Below are positions 52,766-61,886 of a stretch of DNA of 64,000 nucleotides, piece after piece. Origin of the DNA: an uncultured Aquimarina sp. GTDB taxonomy: Bacteria > Bacteroidota > Bacteroidia > Flavobacteriales > Flavobacteriaceae. Within the stretch, counting starts at the first letter, position 1; each line of letters starts with the position of its first letter. Below the pieces are notes generated by a model. The model did not search any database, was not told where the DNA came from, and worked only from the letters and a program-made list of their open reading frames with translations. The translations under genes were made by a program, and so were the position numbers. The stretch is from NCBI GenBank assembly GCA_947503835.1, contig CANNFM010000014.1, positions 105,896 through 169,895 of the forward strand. The letters are read 5' to 3'.

Positions 52766-53359
52766 TTAGCTTTCTAAATCTTTAATAAAATCTGAAGGAT
52801 ATTTCCCTATTTTCTTGAAGAATGCCTTAGAAAAGGCATTGGCAGTATTAAAACCTATTTCTTCTGCGATGGCTTTAATCGTATAATTAGTAAACTTTTT
52901 GTCAGTATTAAGCCGATTAATCAGATACTCAATGCGCAAGTCATTTATATACTGAGTAAAGCTTTTTTTCTTATGTAGATTAATAGTTTTTGAAAGATAT
53001 TTACTATTGGTATTTAATTTAGACGAAAGAATTGGTAGTGTTATATTGGGTTTTAAAAAATCCTTTTTTTCTTCAAATTCTCTTAACCTAATTAAAACAT
53101 TTTTCAAAATACTTTTAGATAATGGAAAAGAATTCAGAGCTTTATTTTTGTGTGATTTTTCTATATTTGATTTTATTTTTGTTTCCGAAATTTTCTCAAA
53201 AAGCACTTCTACATTTCCATATCCACGCTCTTTGAATTTGTGAAAAGTTTTGTATGATGCTTCCTCCAATTCTTTTCTCAAATCAAATTCAGCATGTTTC
53301 CTTTGCTCTTTACTAATGTACTGTCTTCTTTTAAATATTTCAAGTAATTTTTTTACCAT
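52766..53359 (-). CDS. AraC-family DNA-binding protein
   Basis: A 197-residue protein. The C-terminal 100 residues are an AraC-type double helix-turn-helix: LPILSSKLNTNSKYLSKTIN, then SFTQYINDLRIEYLINRLN, then IKAIAEEIGFNTANAFSKAF and FFKKIGKYPSDFIK. The N-terminal 90 residues are basic and coiled (SKEQRKHAEFDLRKELEEAS), not an effector-binding barrel, so it may be the cytoplasmic half of a two-component-type sensor. The neighbouring membrane protein begins 22 bases upstream and reads the same way. The pair could work together as a sensor and regulator. Confidence 0.85.
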   Translation of the reverse strand: MVKKLLEIFKRRQYISKEQRKHAEFDLRKELEEASYKTFHKFKERGYGNVEVLFEKISETKIKSNIEKSHKNKALNSFPLSKSILKNVLIRLREFEEKKDFLKPNITLPILSSKLNTNSKYLSKTINLHKKKSFTQYINDLRIEYLINRLNTDKKFTNYTIKAIAEEIGFNTANAFSKAFFKKIGKYPSDFIKDLES

Positions 53360-53381
53360 AACTCTTTCTTTCAGGATAACA

Positions 53382-54221
53382 TTAAATACTATTAAAAATA
53401 TCTCTTAAATCATCTTGAAATTCATCAATATTAGTATCTAAATCTGATTTTGTAACCAATCCCGCCTTTTCGGCATGCTTAGCTTTTTTAGCTATTCTTG
53501 GATAATGTATAGCTCGTATTCTTTCTAGGAATGAGAGTTGTTTATAAATTATATCATCTTTATAAGTGTAATATTTAACAAGAAAATAAGTAAACGCACT
53601 AAATAATATCGCACCCACTAAAATTGCGATTATATATTTATTTTGAGTAAAGTCTTTTTGAGTAAGGAATAGTAAGTGAATAAACCAAAATCCCGAAACT
53701 AAAATGCCTGTAAGAGAAACAAAATGAAACCTAAAAGTACTTCCTCTTGAAAAATCATCATGAAGAGATTTACAACTAAAAAAGAAAAGCGCGGTTACCA
53801 AGCCAAAAACAAATATCCAAAAATGAAAACTAGATCTACCTCGAAATGAGTGTTCTTTATTGATTTGAGCTAGTTCGCTATTGATTTCTTTTAAATTTTC
53901 TTTTGAAAATTTCATCAAATCATTAGCTAGAGTATAATATTCTTCAACACTAATTTTTCGATTTTTTAAATCTTCTAAGTATTGTTTTTGTGTATTATTC
54001 CTATAAGCTATGGCTTCATCATACCTATCGTTATTAGCAGGTATTTTATCCGATTTACTATCAAAAAAAATATGGAATAAAGAAAGGGTAACTAACAAAA
54101 ACGCTAGTACTCCTTTTATGATTGGTAATATCTTATTACTATGCTTCTCTTCTATCGTCTTCATCGACTGTCCCATCATCTGTTGAGTCGACCATTTGTG
54201 GTTCTGATTCATAGATTTCAT
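53382..54221 (-). CDS. four-span membrane protein with soluble loop
   Basis: A 279-residue protein with membrane helices at about 34-50, 128-148, 160-178 and 190-210. A soluble loop between the first two contains NRKISVEEYYTLANDLMKFS, and the C-terminal tail (KHAEKAGLVTKSDLDTNIDE) is hydrophilic. It stands 22 bases before the AraC-type gene. A sensor or transporter-like membrane partner of that regulator is likely; no family was recognised. Confidence 0.65.
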   Translation of the reverse strand: MKSMNQNHKWSTQQMMGQSMKTIEEKHSNKILPIIKGVLAFLLVTLSLFHIFFDSKSDKIPANNDRYDEAIAYRNNTQKQYLEDLKNRKISVEEYYTLANDLMKFSKENLKEINSELAQINKEHSFRGRSSFHFWIFVFGLVTALFFFSCKSLHDDFSRGSTFRFHFVSLTGILVSGFWFIHLLFLTQKDFTQNKYIIAILVGAILFSAFTYFLVKYYTYKDDIIYKQLSFLERIRAIHYPRIAKKAKHAEKAGLVTKSDLDTNIDEFQDDLRDIFNSI

Positions 54222-54231
54222 AATTTAACTC

Positions 54232-54300
54232 CTATGTTTCACAGCTACTTAGTATAAGAATCATAAGTGCTGAAGTGAATAAAATAGTAAGCTTTTTCAT
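54232..54300 (-). CDS. 22-residue lipoprotein-like peptide
   Basis: The frame reads MKKLTILFTSALMILILSSC, then ET and stop. It is a complete lipoprotein signal whose cysteine lies two residues from the end. It is 10 bases upstream of the membrane-protein gene and reads the same way. Either a real micro-lipoprotein (entericidin-like) or the remnant of a truncated lipoprotein. Confidence 0.4.
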   Translation of the reverse strand: MKKLTILFTSALMILILSSCET

Positions 54301-55113
54301 TTGGTAGTATTTTATAATTTATTAATTCTAAAATACTACTTAATGAGGATATAACCCTTATTTGTATAAGAATAATAATCATAAAAGCTAGATGATTTGG
54401 GGAAGTACAATAATTCAAGAACTTTGAATCAAGGTAGAATCAATCTAATCTTTTATTTTGGTTTGTTATTAACAGTATCAAATATAGTAAAGAAAGTAGC
54501 TTATTCAGATACGGTTTTACCGTAAGTCACTGTTCTTGTGGCGTTAAAACAATATCATGTTGCTGATATTTAGAATTTTATAAAGTAACTAAAATTAGAA
54601 AAAAATCAATAATACTTTAGCACTAGTAATTTTTTACGGAATCCCATAAACATTAGGTTGTAGAAGTTTACTTGTTAATTTGTGTACCTAAAAAAACCTA
54701 TCTACGAATAATGCAATCGCACCAATAGTCTATATGCTTTTCTTTCTTCTTGGATAATTTTATAGGACCGATTTGAAGATTGCCTTTATAGTCCATTGTA
54801 ATGGATTCCTGAGAGGGTAATTTGTATTCGTTGTTAGGTATTCCCCCAGGGATTAGGGTATGTACTTTGCCTTTAATTATTTTTATTATTTCAAATATGT
54901 AGGTTATTTCATGTATCTAATGAATAATAAAAGAAGTATTTGTATAGGATTGGAATAGGGTATTATTGTTGTTTACTTCATTATATGGATAAATAGAAGT
55001 TTTAACTACCTGAAAATTAAACCTTGTTTGAACTAGTGATGTTTTACCTATGTTTTACCCAAAGGTTTAATTTTAAAAGAATTTTAAAACAAGATATTTG
55101 TTAAAAACAAAGA
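54301..55113. other. AT-rich gap holding one gene fragment
   Basis: Apart from the fragment at 54698-54916 I see no gene or RNA signal between the lipoprotein-like peptide and the tRNA terminator. It separates the accessory region from the conserved tRNA/mutS block and could be the right edge of the whole accessory region. Confidence 0.5.
54698..54916 (-). pseudogene. 72-codon gene fragment without a proper start
   Basis: An open frame preceded by an in-frame TAG, with the first ATG only late (MDYKGN). It encodes VHTLIPGGIPNNEYKLPSQE, then ITMDYKGNLQIGPIKLSKKK and a tail HIDYWCDCIIRR. The protein-like composition suggests the end of a decayed gene. No family was recognised. Confidence 0.35.
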
Positions 55114-55137
55114 AACCCCTTGATAAATCAAGGGGTT
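55114..55137 (-). terminator. terminator of the tRNA transcript
   Basis: AACCCCTTGA (55114-55123) pairs with TCAAGGGGTT (55128-55137) around a four-base loop. On the minus strand a T-rich run follows. It lies 10 bases after the tRNA-Leu 3' end. Confidence 0.8.
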
Positions 55138-55146
55138 CTCTTATGT

Positions 55147-55229
55147 ACTGAAGGCGGGACTTGAACCCGCACGGCCTAATGGCCATTGGATTTTAAGTCC
55201 AACGTGTCTACCAATTCCACCACTTCAGC
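55147..55229 (-). tRNA. tRNA-Leu (anticodon TAA)
   Basis: The minus strand begins GCTGAAGTGGTGGAATTGGT and reads through an anticodon loop with TTAAAA (anticodon TAA), a short variable arm, a T-loop GGTTCAAGTCC and the closing acceptor CTTCAGT. It is 83 bases long, as expected for a leucine tRNA. The CCA end is not encoded. Confidence 0.92.
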
Positions 55230-55248
55230 ATGGTATATATTGTCTCAG

Positions 55249-55320
55249 AGCGAAAGACGGGATTTGAACCCGCGACCCCCACCTTGGCAAGGTGATGCTC
55301 TACCCCTGAGCTACTTTCGC
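55249..55320 (-). tRNA. tRNA-Gly (anticodon GCC)
   Basis: The minus strand begins GCGAAAGTAGCTCAGGGGTA, has an anticodon loop CTTGCCAAG (anticodon GCC), a T-loop GGTTCAAATCC and the acceptor end CTTTCGCT. It is 72 bases long. It is 19 bases from the leucine tRNA and shares its transcript. Confidence 0.94.
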
Positions 55321-55416
55321 AGTTTTTTAAGAACGTCGCAACCCTCTGATTGCGGATGCAAATTTAAAACATTTCTAGTAATACCAAAGTCTTTTTTAAA
55401 AAAAGAATAAAAAAAA

Positions 55417-58044
55417 TTACACCTTAGAGGCTTTCTTCCTGGTTAACATACGTTTAATCTCATTAAGCTTCATTAATGCCTCTACAGGAGTAAGGGTATC
55501 GATATCGATATCAAGGATTTCTTCCTTGATTTGTTCAAGCAATGGATCGTCTAAATTAAAGAAACTTAATTGCAGTTCATCTTCTTCCTGAATCCCCTTA
55601 ATCTTATCGGTAAGTTCTTCGCTACTGTGAGATTTTTCCAATTTTTTAAGCATCTTATTAGCTCTATGCAATACCTGTTGTGGCATCCCTGCCATTTTAG
55701 CTACATGAATACCAAAACTATGCTCACTACCCCCAGGAACAAGCTTGCGTAAGAACAGCACCGTATCCTTAAGTTCTTTGACCGATACATTATAATTTTT
55801 GATTCTGTCAAAGGTCTCACACATTTCATTTAATTCATGATAGTGCGTAGCAAATAACGTTTTTGGTTTTCCGGGATGCTCATGCAAAAACTCACTAATC
55901 GCCCAAGCAATCGAAATCCCATCATACGTACTGGTACCACGACCAATTTCATCTAACAATACCAGGCTTCGATCTGATAAATTATTAAGAATACTAGCCG
56001 TTTCATTCATCTCTACCATAAAGGTAGATTCTCCCATAGAGATATTATCACTAGCGCCTACACGGGTAAATATTTTATCTACTACTCCGATCTTAGCTTC
56101 TTCTGCAGGAACAAAACATCCCATTTGTGCTAACAAAACGATCAAAGCGGTCTGCCTTAATATTGCCGATTTACCACTCATATTGGGCCCTGTGATCATA
56201 ATAATCTGCTGTTGATCGCGATCTAACAATACATCATTAGCAATGTACTGCTCACCGGGAGGCAATTGTTTTTCGATAACAGGATGACGTCCATTTTTAA
56301 TTTCTAAATCATGAGATTCGTCGATTAATGGTCGCACATATTGATTTTCTTGTGCTAGTTGGGCAAAAGAACCTAAACAATCCAACTGACCAATTAACGT
56401 GGCATTTAATTGTACCGGTTTGATATACTCATGCAACCAAATCACCAGATCATTAAATAATTGCTGTTCTAATGTTAGAATCTTTTCTTCTGCACCAAGG
56501 ATCTTAGCTTCATATTCTTTTAATTCTTCGGTAATATATCGTTCTGCATTAACCAGGGTTTGTTTGCGTATCCAGGTATCAGGCACCTTATCTTTGTGGG
56601 TATTTCTAACCTCGATATAATATCCAAATACATTATTTGAGGCAATTTTTAATGAAGTAATTCCGGTAGCTTCGGTTTCTCGCTCCAGCATTTTATCCAA
56701 ATAATCTTTTCCAGAGAACGCAATAGATCGCAATTCGTCTAATTCATCTAAATACCCATCGGCAATGGTGTTTCCTTTTAATATATTTACAGGTGCTTCT
56801 TCATTAAGGGTTTCTTTGATCTTATTACGAAGCAATTCGCAATCATTAAGTGTGTCGCCGATAACTTTTAACGCTTCATTATCACTAGTAGATGCTTGTA
56901 TCTTAATGGGAGCAATAGCTTCTAGTGAATTTTTAAGCTGAATCACTTCTCGGGGATTAACCTTAGCTGTAGCCACTTTAGAAATTAGACGCTCAATATC
57001 CCCTATTTGTTTAATTTGGTGCTGGATCTTTTGATGCAACGTAGCATTATCCTGAAAGTACTGAACCACCTCCTGACGCTTCTGTATAGCAGCAATATTT
57101 TTAAGCGGTAAAGCCAACCAACGTTTTAGTGTACGACCACCCATTGGCGAGATCGTTTTATCAATAACATCCAATAAAGTCACTGCATTGACAGCATTGG
57201 CTTGATATAACTCAAGGTTACGAATCGTAAACCGATCCATCCAGATATATTGATCCTCGGCAATACGTTGGATCGCAGTTATATGTTGTAATTTATGGTG
57301 TTGTGTTTCATTTAAATAATGAAGAATTACCCCAGCGGCAATAATCCCTTCATGCAAGTGATCCACTCCAAATCCTTTTAAAGAAGAGGTTCCGAAATGA
57401 TCATTCAATGTTTCGTTGGCATAATCGGTTTTAAATACCCAATCCTCAAGAAAGAAAGTATGATGATCCTGCCCAAAATCTTGATGAAAAGTTTGTTTTT
57501 TGGGTTTTGTGATGAGTACTTCGCTTGGACTAAAATTCTGCATCAATTTATCCATATGCGCCACATCACCTTGTGCAGTCAAAAATTCTCCGGTAGAAAC
57601 ATCCAAAAAAGCAATTCCTAATGACTTTTTACCATAGTGCAATGCACATAAAAAGTTATTGGTTTTACTCTGCAACACCTCATCATTTAGTGCTACTCCG
57701 GGAGTCACAAGTTCTGTAACTCCTCGTTTTACTATAGTTTTGGTTTGCTTAGGATCTTCGAGCTGATCACAGATAGCAACACGCTCCCCTGCTTTGACTA
57801 ACTTTGGCAAATAGGTATTTAGAGAATGATGAGGAAAACCTGCCAATGCCGTTTCCTGATCACTACCATTACCTCTTTTGGTCTGAACAATATTAAGGAT
57901 GGCTGCGGCTTTGATCGCATCTTTTCCAAAAGTTTCATAAAAATCTCCTACTCTAAACAACAATAACGCATCAGGATATTTCGCCTTAATTGCATTATAT
58001 TGCTTCATCAAAGGGGTGACTTTTTTATCGTTTTTTGCTGCCAA
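55417..58044 (-). CDS. mutS: DNA mismatch repair protein MutS
   Basis: Mismatch-recognition ATPase. The DNA-binding domain holds the phenylalanine clamp in RVGDFYETFG. The connector, lever and clamp regions follow, then the ATPase with Walker A GPNMSGKSAILR near 618 and Walker B LVLLDEIGRGTSTYDG, a conserved FATHYHELNE, and a short C-terminal dimerisation tail. The frame is open to 58122, but both upstream starts are TTG. I place the start at the TTG at 58044 (then AAKNDKKVTPLMKQYN), which matches the usual Bacteroidota beginning. MutS finds base mismatches and recruits MutL. Single-gene unit, 96 bases upstream of the tRNA-Gly gene. Confidence 0.95.
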   Translation of the reverse strand: MAAKNDKKVTPLMKQYNAIKAKYPDALLLFRVGDFYETFGKDAIKAAAILNIVQTKRGNGSDQETALAGFPHHSLNTYLPKLVKAGERVAICDQLEDPKQTKTIVKRGVTELVTPGVALNDEVLQSKTNNFLCALHYGKKSLGIAFLDVSTGEFLTAQGDVAHMDKLMQNFSPSEVLITKPKKQTFHQDFGQDHHTFFLEDWVFKTDYANETLNDHFGTSSLKGFGVDHLHEGIIAAGVILHYLNETQHHKLQHITAIQRIAEDQYIWMDRFTIRNLELYQANAVNAVTLLDVIDKTISPMGGRTLKRWLALPLKNIAAIQKRQEVVQYFQDNATLHQKIQHQIKQIGDIERLISKVATAKVNPREVIQLKNSLEAIAPIKIQASTSDNEALKVIGDTLNDCELLRNKIKETLNEEAPVNILKGNTIADGYLDELDELRSIAFSGKDYLDKMLERETEATGITSLKIASNNVFGYYIEVRNTHKDKVPDTWIRKQTLVNAERYITEELKEYEAKILGAEEKILTLEQQLFNDLVIWLHEYIKPVQLNATLIGQLDCLGSFAQLAQENQYVRPLIDESHDLEIKNGRHPVIEKQLPPGEQYIANDVLLDRDQQQIIMITGPNMSGKSAILRQTALIVLLAQMGCFVPAEEAKIGVVDKIFTRVGASDNISMGESTFMVEMNETASILNNLSDRSLVLLDEIGRGTSTYDGISIAWAISEFLHEHPGKPKTLFATHYHELNEMCETFDRIKNYNVSVKELKDTVLFLRKLVPGGSEHSFGIHVAKMAGMPQQVLHRANKMLKKLEKSHSSEELTDKIKGIQEEDELQLSFFNLDDPLLEQIKEEILDIDIDTLTPVEALMKLNEIKRMLTRKKASKV

Positions 58045-58158
58045 AAGAATAGTATTTATGAATCCCGCTAAAGTAGCTATTCTTCTATTTTTTTTGAAAT
58101 ATCGTAACCGGGAGTTATTCAATTTTATTCACAATTTTTTTAAGTGGGCAGTTTTTAG

Positions 58159-58282
58159 TTGGCAGTAGGGAGTAGGCAGTAGGGAGTAGGCAGTTGGCAG
58201 TAGGCAGTAGGCAGTTGGCAGTTGGCAGTAGGCAGTAGGCAGTAGGCAGTTGGCAGTGGGCAGTAGGCAGTGGGCAGTGGGT
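58159..58282 (+). repeat. tandem 7-bp repeat GGCAGTA/T
   Basis: About 17 head-to-tail copies of TTGGCAG, TAGGCAG, TAGGGAG and TGGGCAG. A nearly inverted copy of its left part (GGCAGTTTTTAGTT) lies at 58790-58826. Together they flank the four-helix-bundle gene. The repeat also resembles the one at 63880-64000. Confidence 0.85.
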
Positions 58283-58388
58283 AATTTTGAAATTAGAACC
58301 TATTCAAAAAAAGAAGCCTTTCTTAATTACTGTATCTAGCAATTAATAATGAGAAAATTATACCTTTGACAACAGATATGAATACCAT

Positions 58389-58757
58389 ATGGATTTTAAG
58401 GACTTATTAGCTTACAAAAAATCATTTGATTTAGCAATGAAAATTTTTGAAGTCACTAAACGCTTTCCTAAAGAAGAAACTTACGCTCTAACGGATCAAA
58501 TAAGAAGATCTTCACGAAGTGTTACTGCAAATATTTCAGAATCGTATAGAAAAAGAAAATACCCTAAACACTTTGTCAGTAAACTTACAGATAGTGATGC
58601 TGAAAATTCTGAAACTCAAACTTGGCTTGAATTTTCATTAGCATGCAAATATATAGATCAAACAACATTTGAAGAACTTAATTCATTAAGTCTTGAAGTT
58701 GGAAATTTAATACACTATATGATCCATAATCCAGGTAAATTTGGCGTAAATGAATAA
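58389..58757 (+). CDS. four-helix-bundle protein (23S rRNA intervening-sequence type)
   Basis: A 122-residue protein of the four-helix-bundle/IVP family: start MDFKDLLAYKKSFDLAMKIF, conserved FPKEETYALTDQIRRSSRSV, then TANISESYRKRK, and a final helix LEVGNLIHYMIHNPG. Related proteins are encoded in 23S rRNA intervening sequences and beside diversity-generating retroelements, but many are stand-alone with unknown function. It is flanked by inverted copies of a short tandem-type repeat, so it may be part of a small mobile unit. Its start is preceded by an AT-rich leader. Confidence 0.9.
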   Translation: MDFKDLLAYKKSFDLAMKIFEVTKRFPKEETYALTDQIRRSSRSVTANISESYRKRKYPKHFVSKLTDSDAENSETQTWLEFSLACKYIDQTTFEELNSLSLEVGNLIHYMIHNPGKFGVNE

Positions 58758-58789
58758 TTAATCAATTAGCAGTAAACAGTAGTCTACAA

Positions 58790-58826
58790 CTAAACTGCAT
58801 ACTGCAAACTAAAAACTGCCTACTAC
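58790..58826 (-). repeat. inverted copy of the GGCAGT repeat family
   Basis: On the minus strand, GTAGGCAGTTTTTAGTTTGC then AGTATGCAGT. It matches the left part of the 58148-58165 region in the opposite orientation (GGCAGTTTTTAGTTGGCAGT). It lies just before the RNA methyltransferase ATG. Confidence 0.75.
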
Positions 58827-58827
58827 A

Positions 58828-59355
58828 ATGTCCAGGAAACTCAAAAACAGCGAACTTGATCGCAAAACGATAGCAGAATTTAAAGCTTCAGAAAAAACTC
58901 GGTTACTCATTATTTTAGACAATATTAGAAGTTTGAATAATATCGGATCGGTTTTTAGAACGGCAGATGCCTTTTTGATTGAAAAAATATATCTCTGCGG
59001 CATTACCGCTACTCCACCACACAAGGATATTCAAAAAACGGCTCTTGGCGCTACCGATACGGTAAGCTGGGAACACAAAAAAGATACACTAGAATTAGTA
59101 CAAGATCTAAAATCTAAGGGTATCAAAATTCTTTCTATAGAGCAAGCAGAAAACGCTGTAATGCTTAATGATTTTACCCCAGAAACCAATCAAACTTACG
59201 CCATCATTTTTGGAAACGAGGTAAAAGGTGTTCAACAAGAGGTCGTTTCAGAAAGTGATGAAGTAATAGAAATACCACAGTTTGGAAGCAAACACTCCTT
59301 AAATATTTCGGTAAGTGCCGGCGTTGTGGTTTGGGATTTGTTTTGTAAACTTTAA
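58828..59355 (+). CDS. SpoU/TrmH-family RNA methyltransferase
   Basis: A 175-residue single-domain SPOUT methyltransferase. Motif 1: LDNIRSLNNIGSVFRTADAF (Asn and Arg in place). Motif 2: IIFGNEVKGVQQEV. Motif 3: IEIPQFGSKHSLNISVSAGV. It transfers methyl from SAM to the 2'-OH of a tRNA or rRNA ribose. No accessory N-terminal domain is present, as in TrmH-like short forms, so the exact target cannot be named. The inverted repeat directly before the ATG might affect expression. Confidence 0.9.
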   Translation: MSRKLKNSELDRKTIAEFKASEKTRLLIILDNIRSLNNIGSVFRTADAFLIEKIYLCGITATPPHKDIQKTALGATDTVSWEHKKDTLELVQDLKSKGIKILSIEQAENAVMLNDFTPETNQTYAIIFGNEVKGVQQEVVSESDEVIEIPQFGSKHSLNISVSAGVVVWDLFCKL

Positions 59356-59556
59356 AATAAATCGAAAATAATTCTTTTTGAAGAAAAATCCCACAAACCC
59401 CCAAATACCGCTAATTACCAGAGAATTCTATCCAAAAAGTAGTTGAAATTTAATTACAATAAGGCAATCTTACTCGAGGTATTTACGTTTATATACGTTC
59501 TTACTAGTAAGGGTAAGAGTCATTTTAAATTTTTATAACTAACCAAACACAAACTC

Positions 59557-61758
59557 ATGGAATCAAAGAAGCAAACACTTGCGATTCTTTTATGTATCGT
59601 ATTGACAACTGTAAGATTTGGATTTGCCCAAGAACAGGAATGCGGGGCAGAGCCACCAGAACAATATGACGCGTTTATGCTTAAGCGGGTTCAATCTATA
59701 ATCGGCAAAAGAGCATTGTCTGGTCCTGTATCACTTCCGGTACAGCATCATGTATCGCGTACCTCGAACGGAAATTCTCCTGCTGTATCCAGTTCGGATA
59801 TTAGAGATGTAATGAGTGAACTCAATGCTACTTATGCACCAATGGATATTTCATTTTATGAATATAGTCCGACTAGATTTATTGATAATAGCAGCTGGAA
59901 TCCTTCTTTTAATAAAAGCGACGATAGACAACTGGCACGATACGAAGTCGCAAAAGCGATTAATATTTTTTATTTCACCGAAGTAACCTCAGGGAGTTCT
60001 ACCATCTGTGGTTTCGCTAAATTTCCGGGATCAGGGAACCGTGTCATATTAGATGCATCTTGTTCTCAAAACGGATCTACCTCTTCTCATGAAATAGGAC
60101 ATTATTTCTCTGTGCTTCATACGCATTCAACATCAAATGGAAGAGAACTTGTACGACGTACTAATTGTGGTAGAGCCGGGGATTTTTTCTGCGATACACC
60201 TGCTGATCCAAGACTTAGTAGTTTAGTGAATTCTAGATGTAATTATACTGGCAATGCAACAGATTCTAATGGAGATAGATACCAGCCCGATACGCATAAC
60301 GTAATGTCATACACCAGAAAAAGCTGTAGAGATGGTGGTTTTACCTCTCAACAACAAAGTGCCATTATTGTTTCACTAGAGTCAGACCGAGCCTATCTAC
60401 TTGATACTACTAATCCTCCTACGGCCTGTACTAATATTAGTAATTTTCCGTACAGCGAAAGCTTTGAATCAGGTTTTGGAGATTGGAGCAATGCATCTGG
60501 AGACGACATAGATTGGACTAGAGATTCTGGCGGAACCCCTTCTAATGGAACAGGCCCCTCTTCAGGACAAAATGGATCCTACTATTTATATACAGAAGCT
60601 TCTACAAATGTAACACCCGCCGGAAGCCCTAATAAAACTGCACTACTAAACAGTCCGTGTTTTGATTTAACAACTACCTCGAGTGCATCTTTAGCATTTG
60701 GATATCATATGCTTGGAACCAATATGGGGACTATGGAAGTTTTGGTAAGTACTAATAATGGTGATTCTTACTCTTCGATTTGGTCGAAAAACGGAAACAT
60801 AGGAGATACATGGAATCAAGCCACAATAGATCTTACACCATACACTGGTTCTGTGATTAAAATACGTTTCAAAGGAACTACAGGAAGTAGCTGGAGAGGA
60901 GACATGGCCATAGATAATATTAAAATTACTACAACCAGTACTCCAGATGTATGTGATGGAATTACAAGTTTTCCGTATAGAAAAAGCTTTGAGCCGGATT
61001 TTGGTTCATGGACCCAAGAAACTAGCGATAATATAAACTGGTCTTTAGACAGTAATACCACTCCGTCATCAAGCACAGGCCCCTCGGCCCCTACCCACGG
61101 AAGCAATTATATATTCACTGAAGCCTCGGGTAATGGAACCGGTTATCCAAACAAAGTAGCTTTATTAACAAGCCCATGTATCGACCTCAGCAATCAAACT
61201 GATATAGAACTTACCTTTGATTACCATATGTATGGCTCTAACATGGGAACTTTAGAAATAAGAGTTTCTACCAATGACGGGAATAATTGGACAACAATTT
61301 GGAGTCAAAATGGAAATAAAGGAAATAGCTGGAAATCCACCACTATAAACTTATCATCATATAGCGGATCTGTAGTAAAACTACAATTAAAAGGAACCAC
61401 GGGATCCAGTTATAGAAGCGATATGGCTATCGACAATGTAAATATTATTTCTAATTCGACAGATGCTGATCTTGACATTGCAGATAATACAGATACAGAC
61501 ATTTTTACGCCTGAAAAGGCTACCATTTATCCAAATCCAATAACTTCTGGATTGTTAAACATAAAACATTCTAGCATCTCAAAAAGTAAGGGACCTGCTA
61601 GAATTATTATTACGGATTTCTTAGGAAAAACTATAGACTTACTGGACACGAATAGTAAAGTAACAACCTATGATACTAGTAGCCTAAGTAAAGGAATCTA
61701 TTTTATAACCATTGATTACAATAAAGATAAGATCACCCGAAAGCTGGTCAAAAAATAG
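59557..61758 (+). CDS. secreted M43-like metalloprotease with two MAM-like domains and T9SS sorting domain
   Basis: A 733-residue protein. Signal peptide (to RFGFAQ, about 25). The catalytic domain has HEIGHYFSVLH (H178, E179, H182, H188) and a downstream Met-turn NVMSYTRKSC, the pappalysin (M43) arrangement. Then come two copies of a MAM-like beta-sandwich (about 293-462 and 468-636) with nearly matching phrases such as SFPYSESFESGFGDW and SFPYRKSFEPDFGSW. The C-terminal 75 residues are a type IX sorting signal (ATIYPNPITSGLLNI, then SKGIYFITI, then ITRKLVKK). It is exported and probably attached to the surface or released. No propeptide cleavage site is assigned. Confidence 0.92.
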   Translation: MESKKQTLAILLCIVLTTVRFGFAQEQECGAEPPEQYDAFMLKRVQSIIGKRALSGPVSLPVQHHVSRTSNGNSPAVSSSDIRDVMSELNATYAPMDISFYEYSPTRFIDNSSWNPSFNKSDDRQLARYEVAKAINIFYFTEVTSGSSTICGFAKFPGSGNRVILDASCSQNGSTSSHEIGHYFSVLHTHSTSNGRELVRRTNCGRAGDFFCDTPADPRLSSLVNSRCNYTGNATDSNGDRYQPDTHNVMSYTRKSCRDGGFTSQQQSAIIVSLESDRAYLLDTTNPPTACTNISNFPYSESFESGFGDWSNASGDDIDWTRDSGGTPSNGTGPSSGQNGSYYLYTEASTNVTPAGSPNKTALLNSPCFDLTTTSSASLAFGYHMLGTNMGTMEVLVSTNNGDSYSSIWSKNGNIGDTWNQATIDLTPYTGSVIKIRFKGTTGSSWRGDMAIDNIKITTTSTPDVCDGITSFPYRKSFEPDFGSWTQETSDNINWSLDSNTTPSSSTGPSAPTHGSNYIFTEASGNGTGYPNKVALLTSPCIDLSNQTDIELTFDYHMYGSNMGTLEIRVSTNDGNNWTTIWSQNGNKGNSWKSTTINLSSYSGSVVKLQLKGTTGSSYRSDMAIDNVNIISNSTDADLDIADNTDTDIFTPEKATIYPNPITSGLLNIKHSSISKSKGPARIIITDFLGKTIDLLDTNSKVTTYDTSSLSKGIYFITIDYNKDKITRKLVKK

Positions 61759-61780
61759 AATTTCTTCAATTTTTTAAATA

Positions 61781-61817
61781 AAACTGCCCGGAATTAAATT
61801 TTCGGGCAGTTTTTTTA
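61781..61817 (+). terminator. terminator of the metalloprotease gene
   Basis: AAACTGCCCG (61781-61790) pairs with CGGGCAGTTT (61803-61812), followed by a run of T. It lies 22 bases after the stop codon. Confidence 0.9.
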
Positions 61818-61834
61818 TTAGATATCATCTGAAA

Positions 61835-61867
61835 TTTGTTTTGTAAATTTAAAGTGAAATAGTTTTA
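61835..61867 (+). promoter_or_regulatory. candidate promoter of the dipeptidase
   Basis: TTTG (61835) and TAGTTTTA (61860) are separated by 21 bases, a fair fit to the Bacteroidota promoter (TTTG-N19/21-TAnnTTTG). The ATG is at 61887, giving a leader of about 15 bases. Confidence 0.35.
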
Positions 61868-61886
61868 CACACAATCATACTCAAAA

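Noticed and set aside
58159..58282. Possible CRISPR or minisatellite with coding meaning
   Set aside because: The unit is 7 bases with no spacers and does not form a gene; it is a plain tandem repeat.
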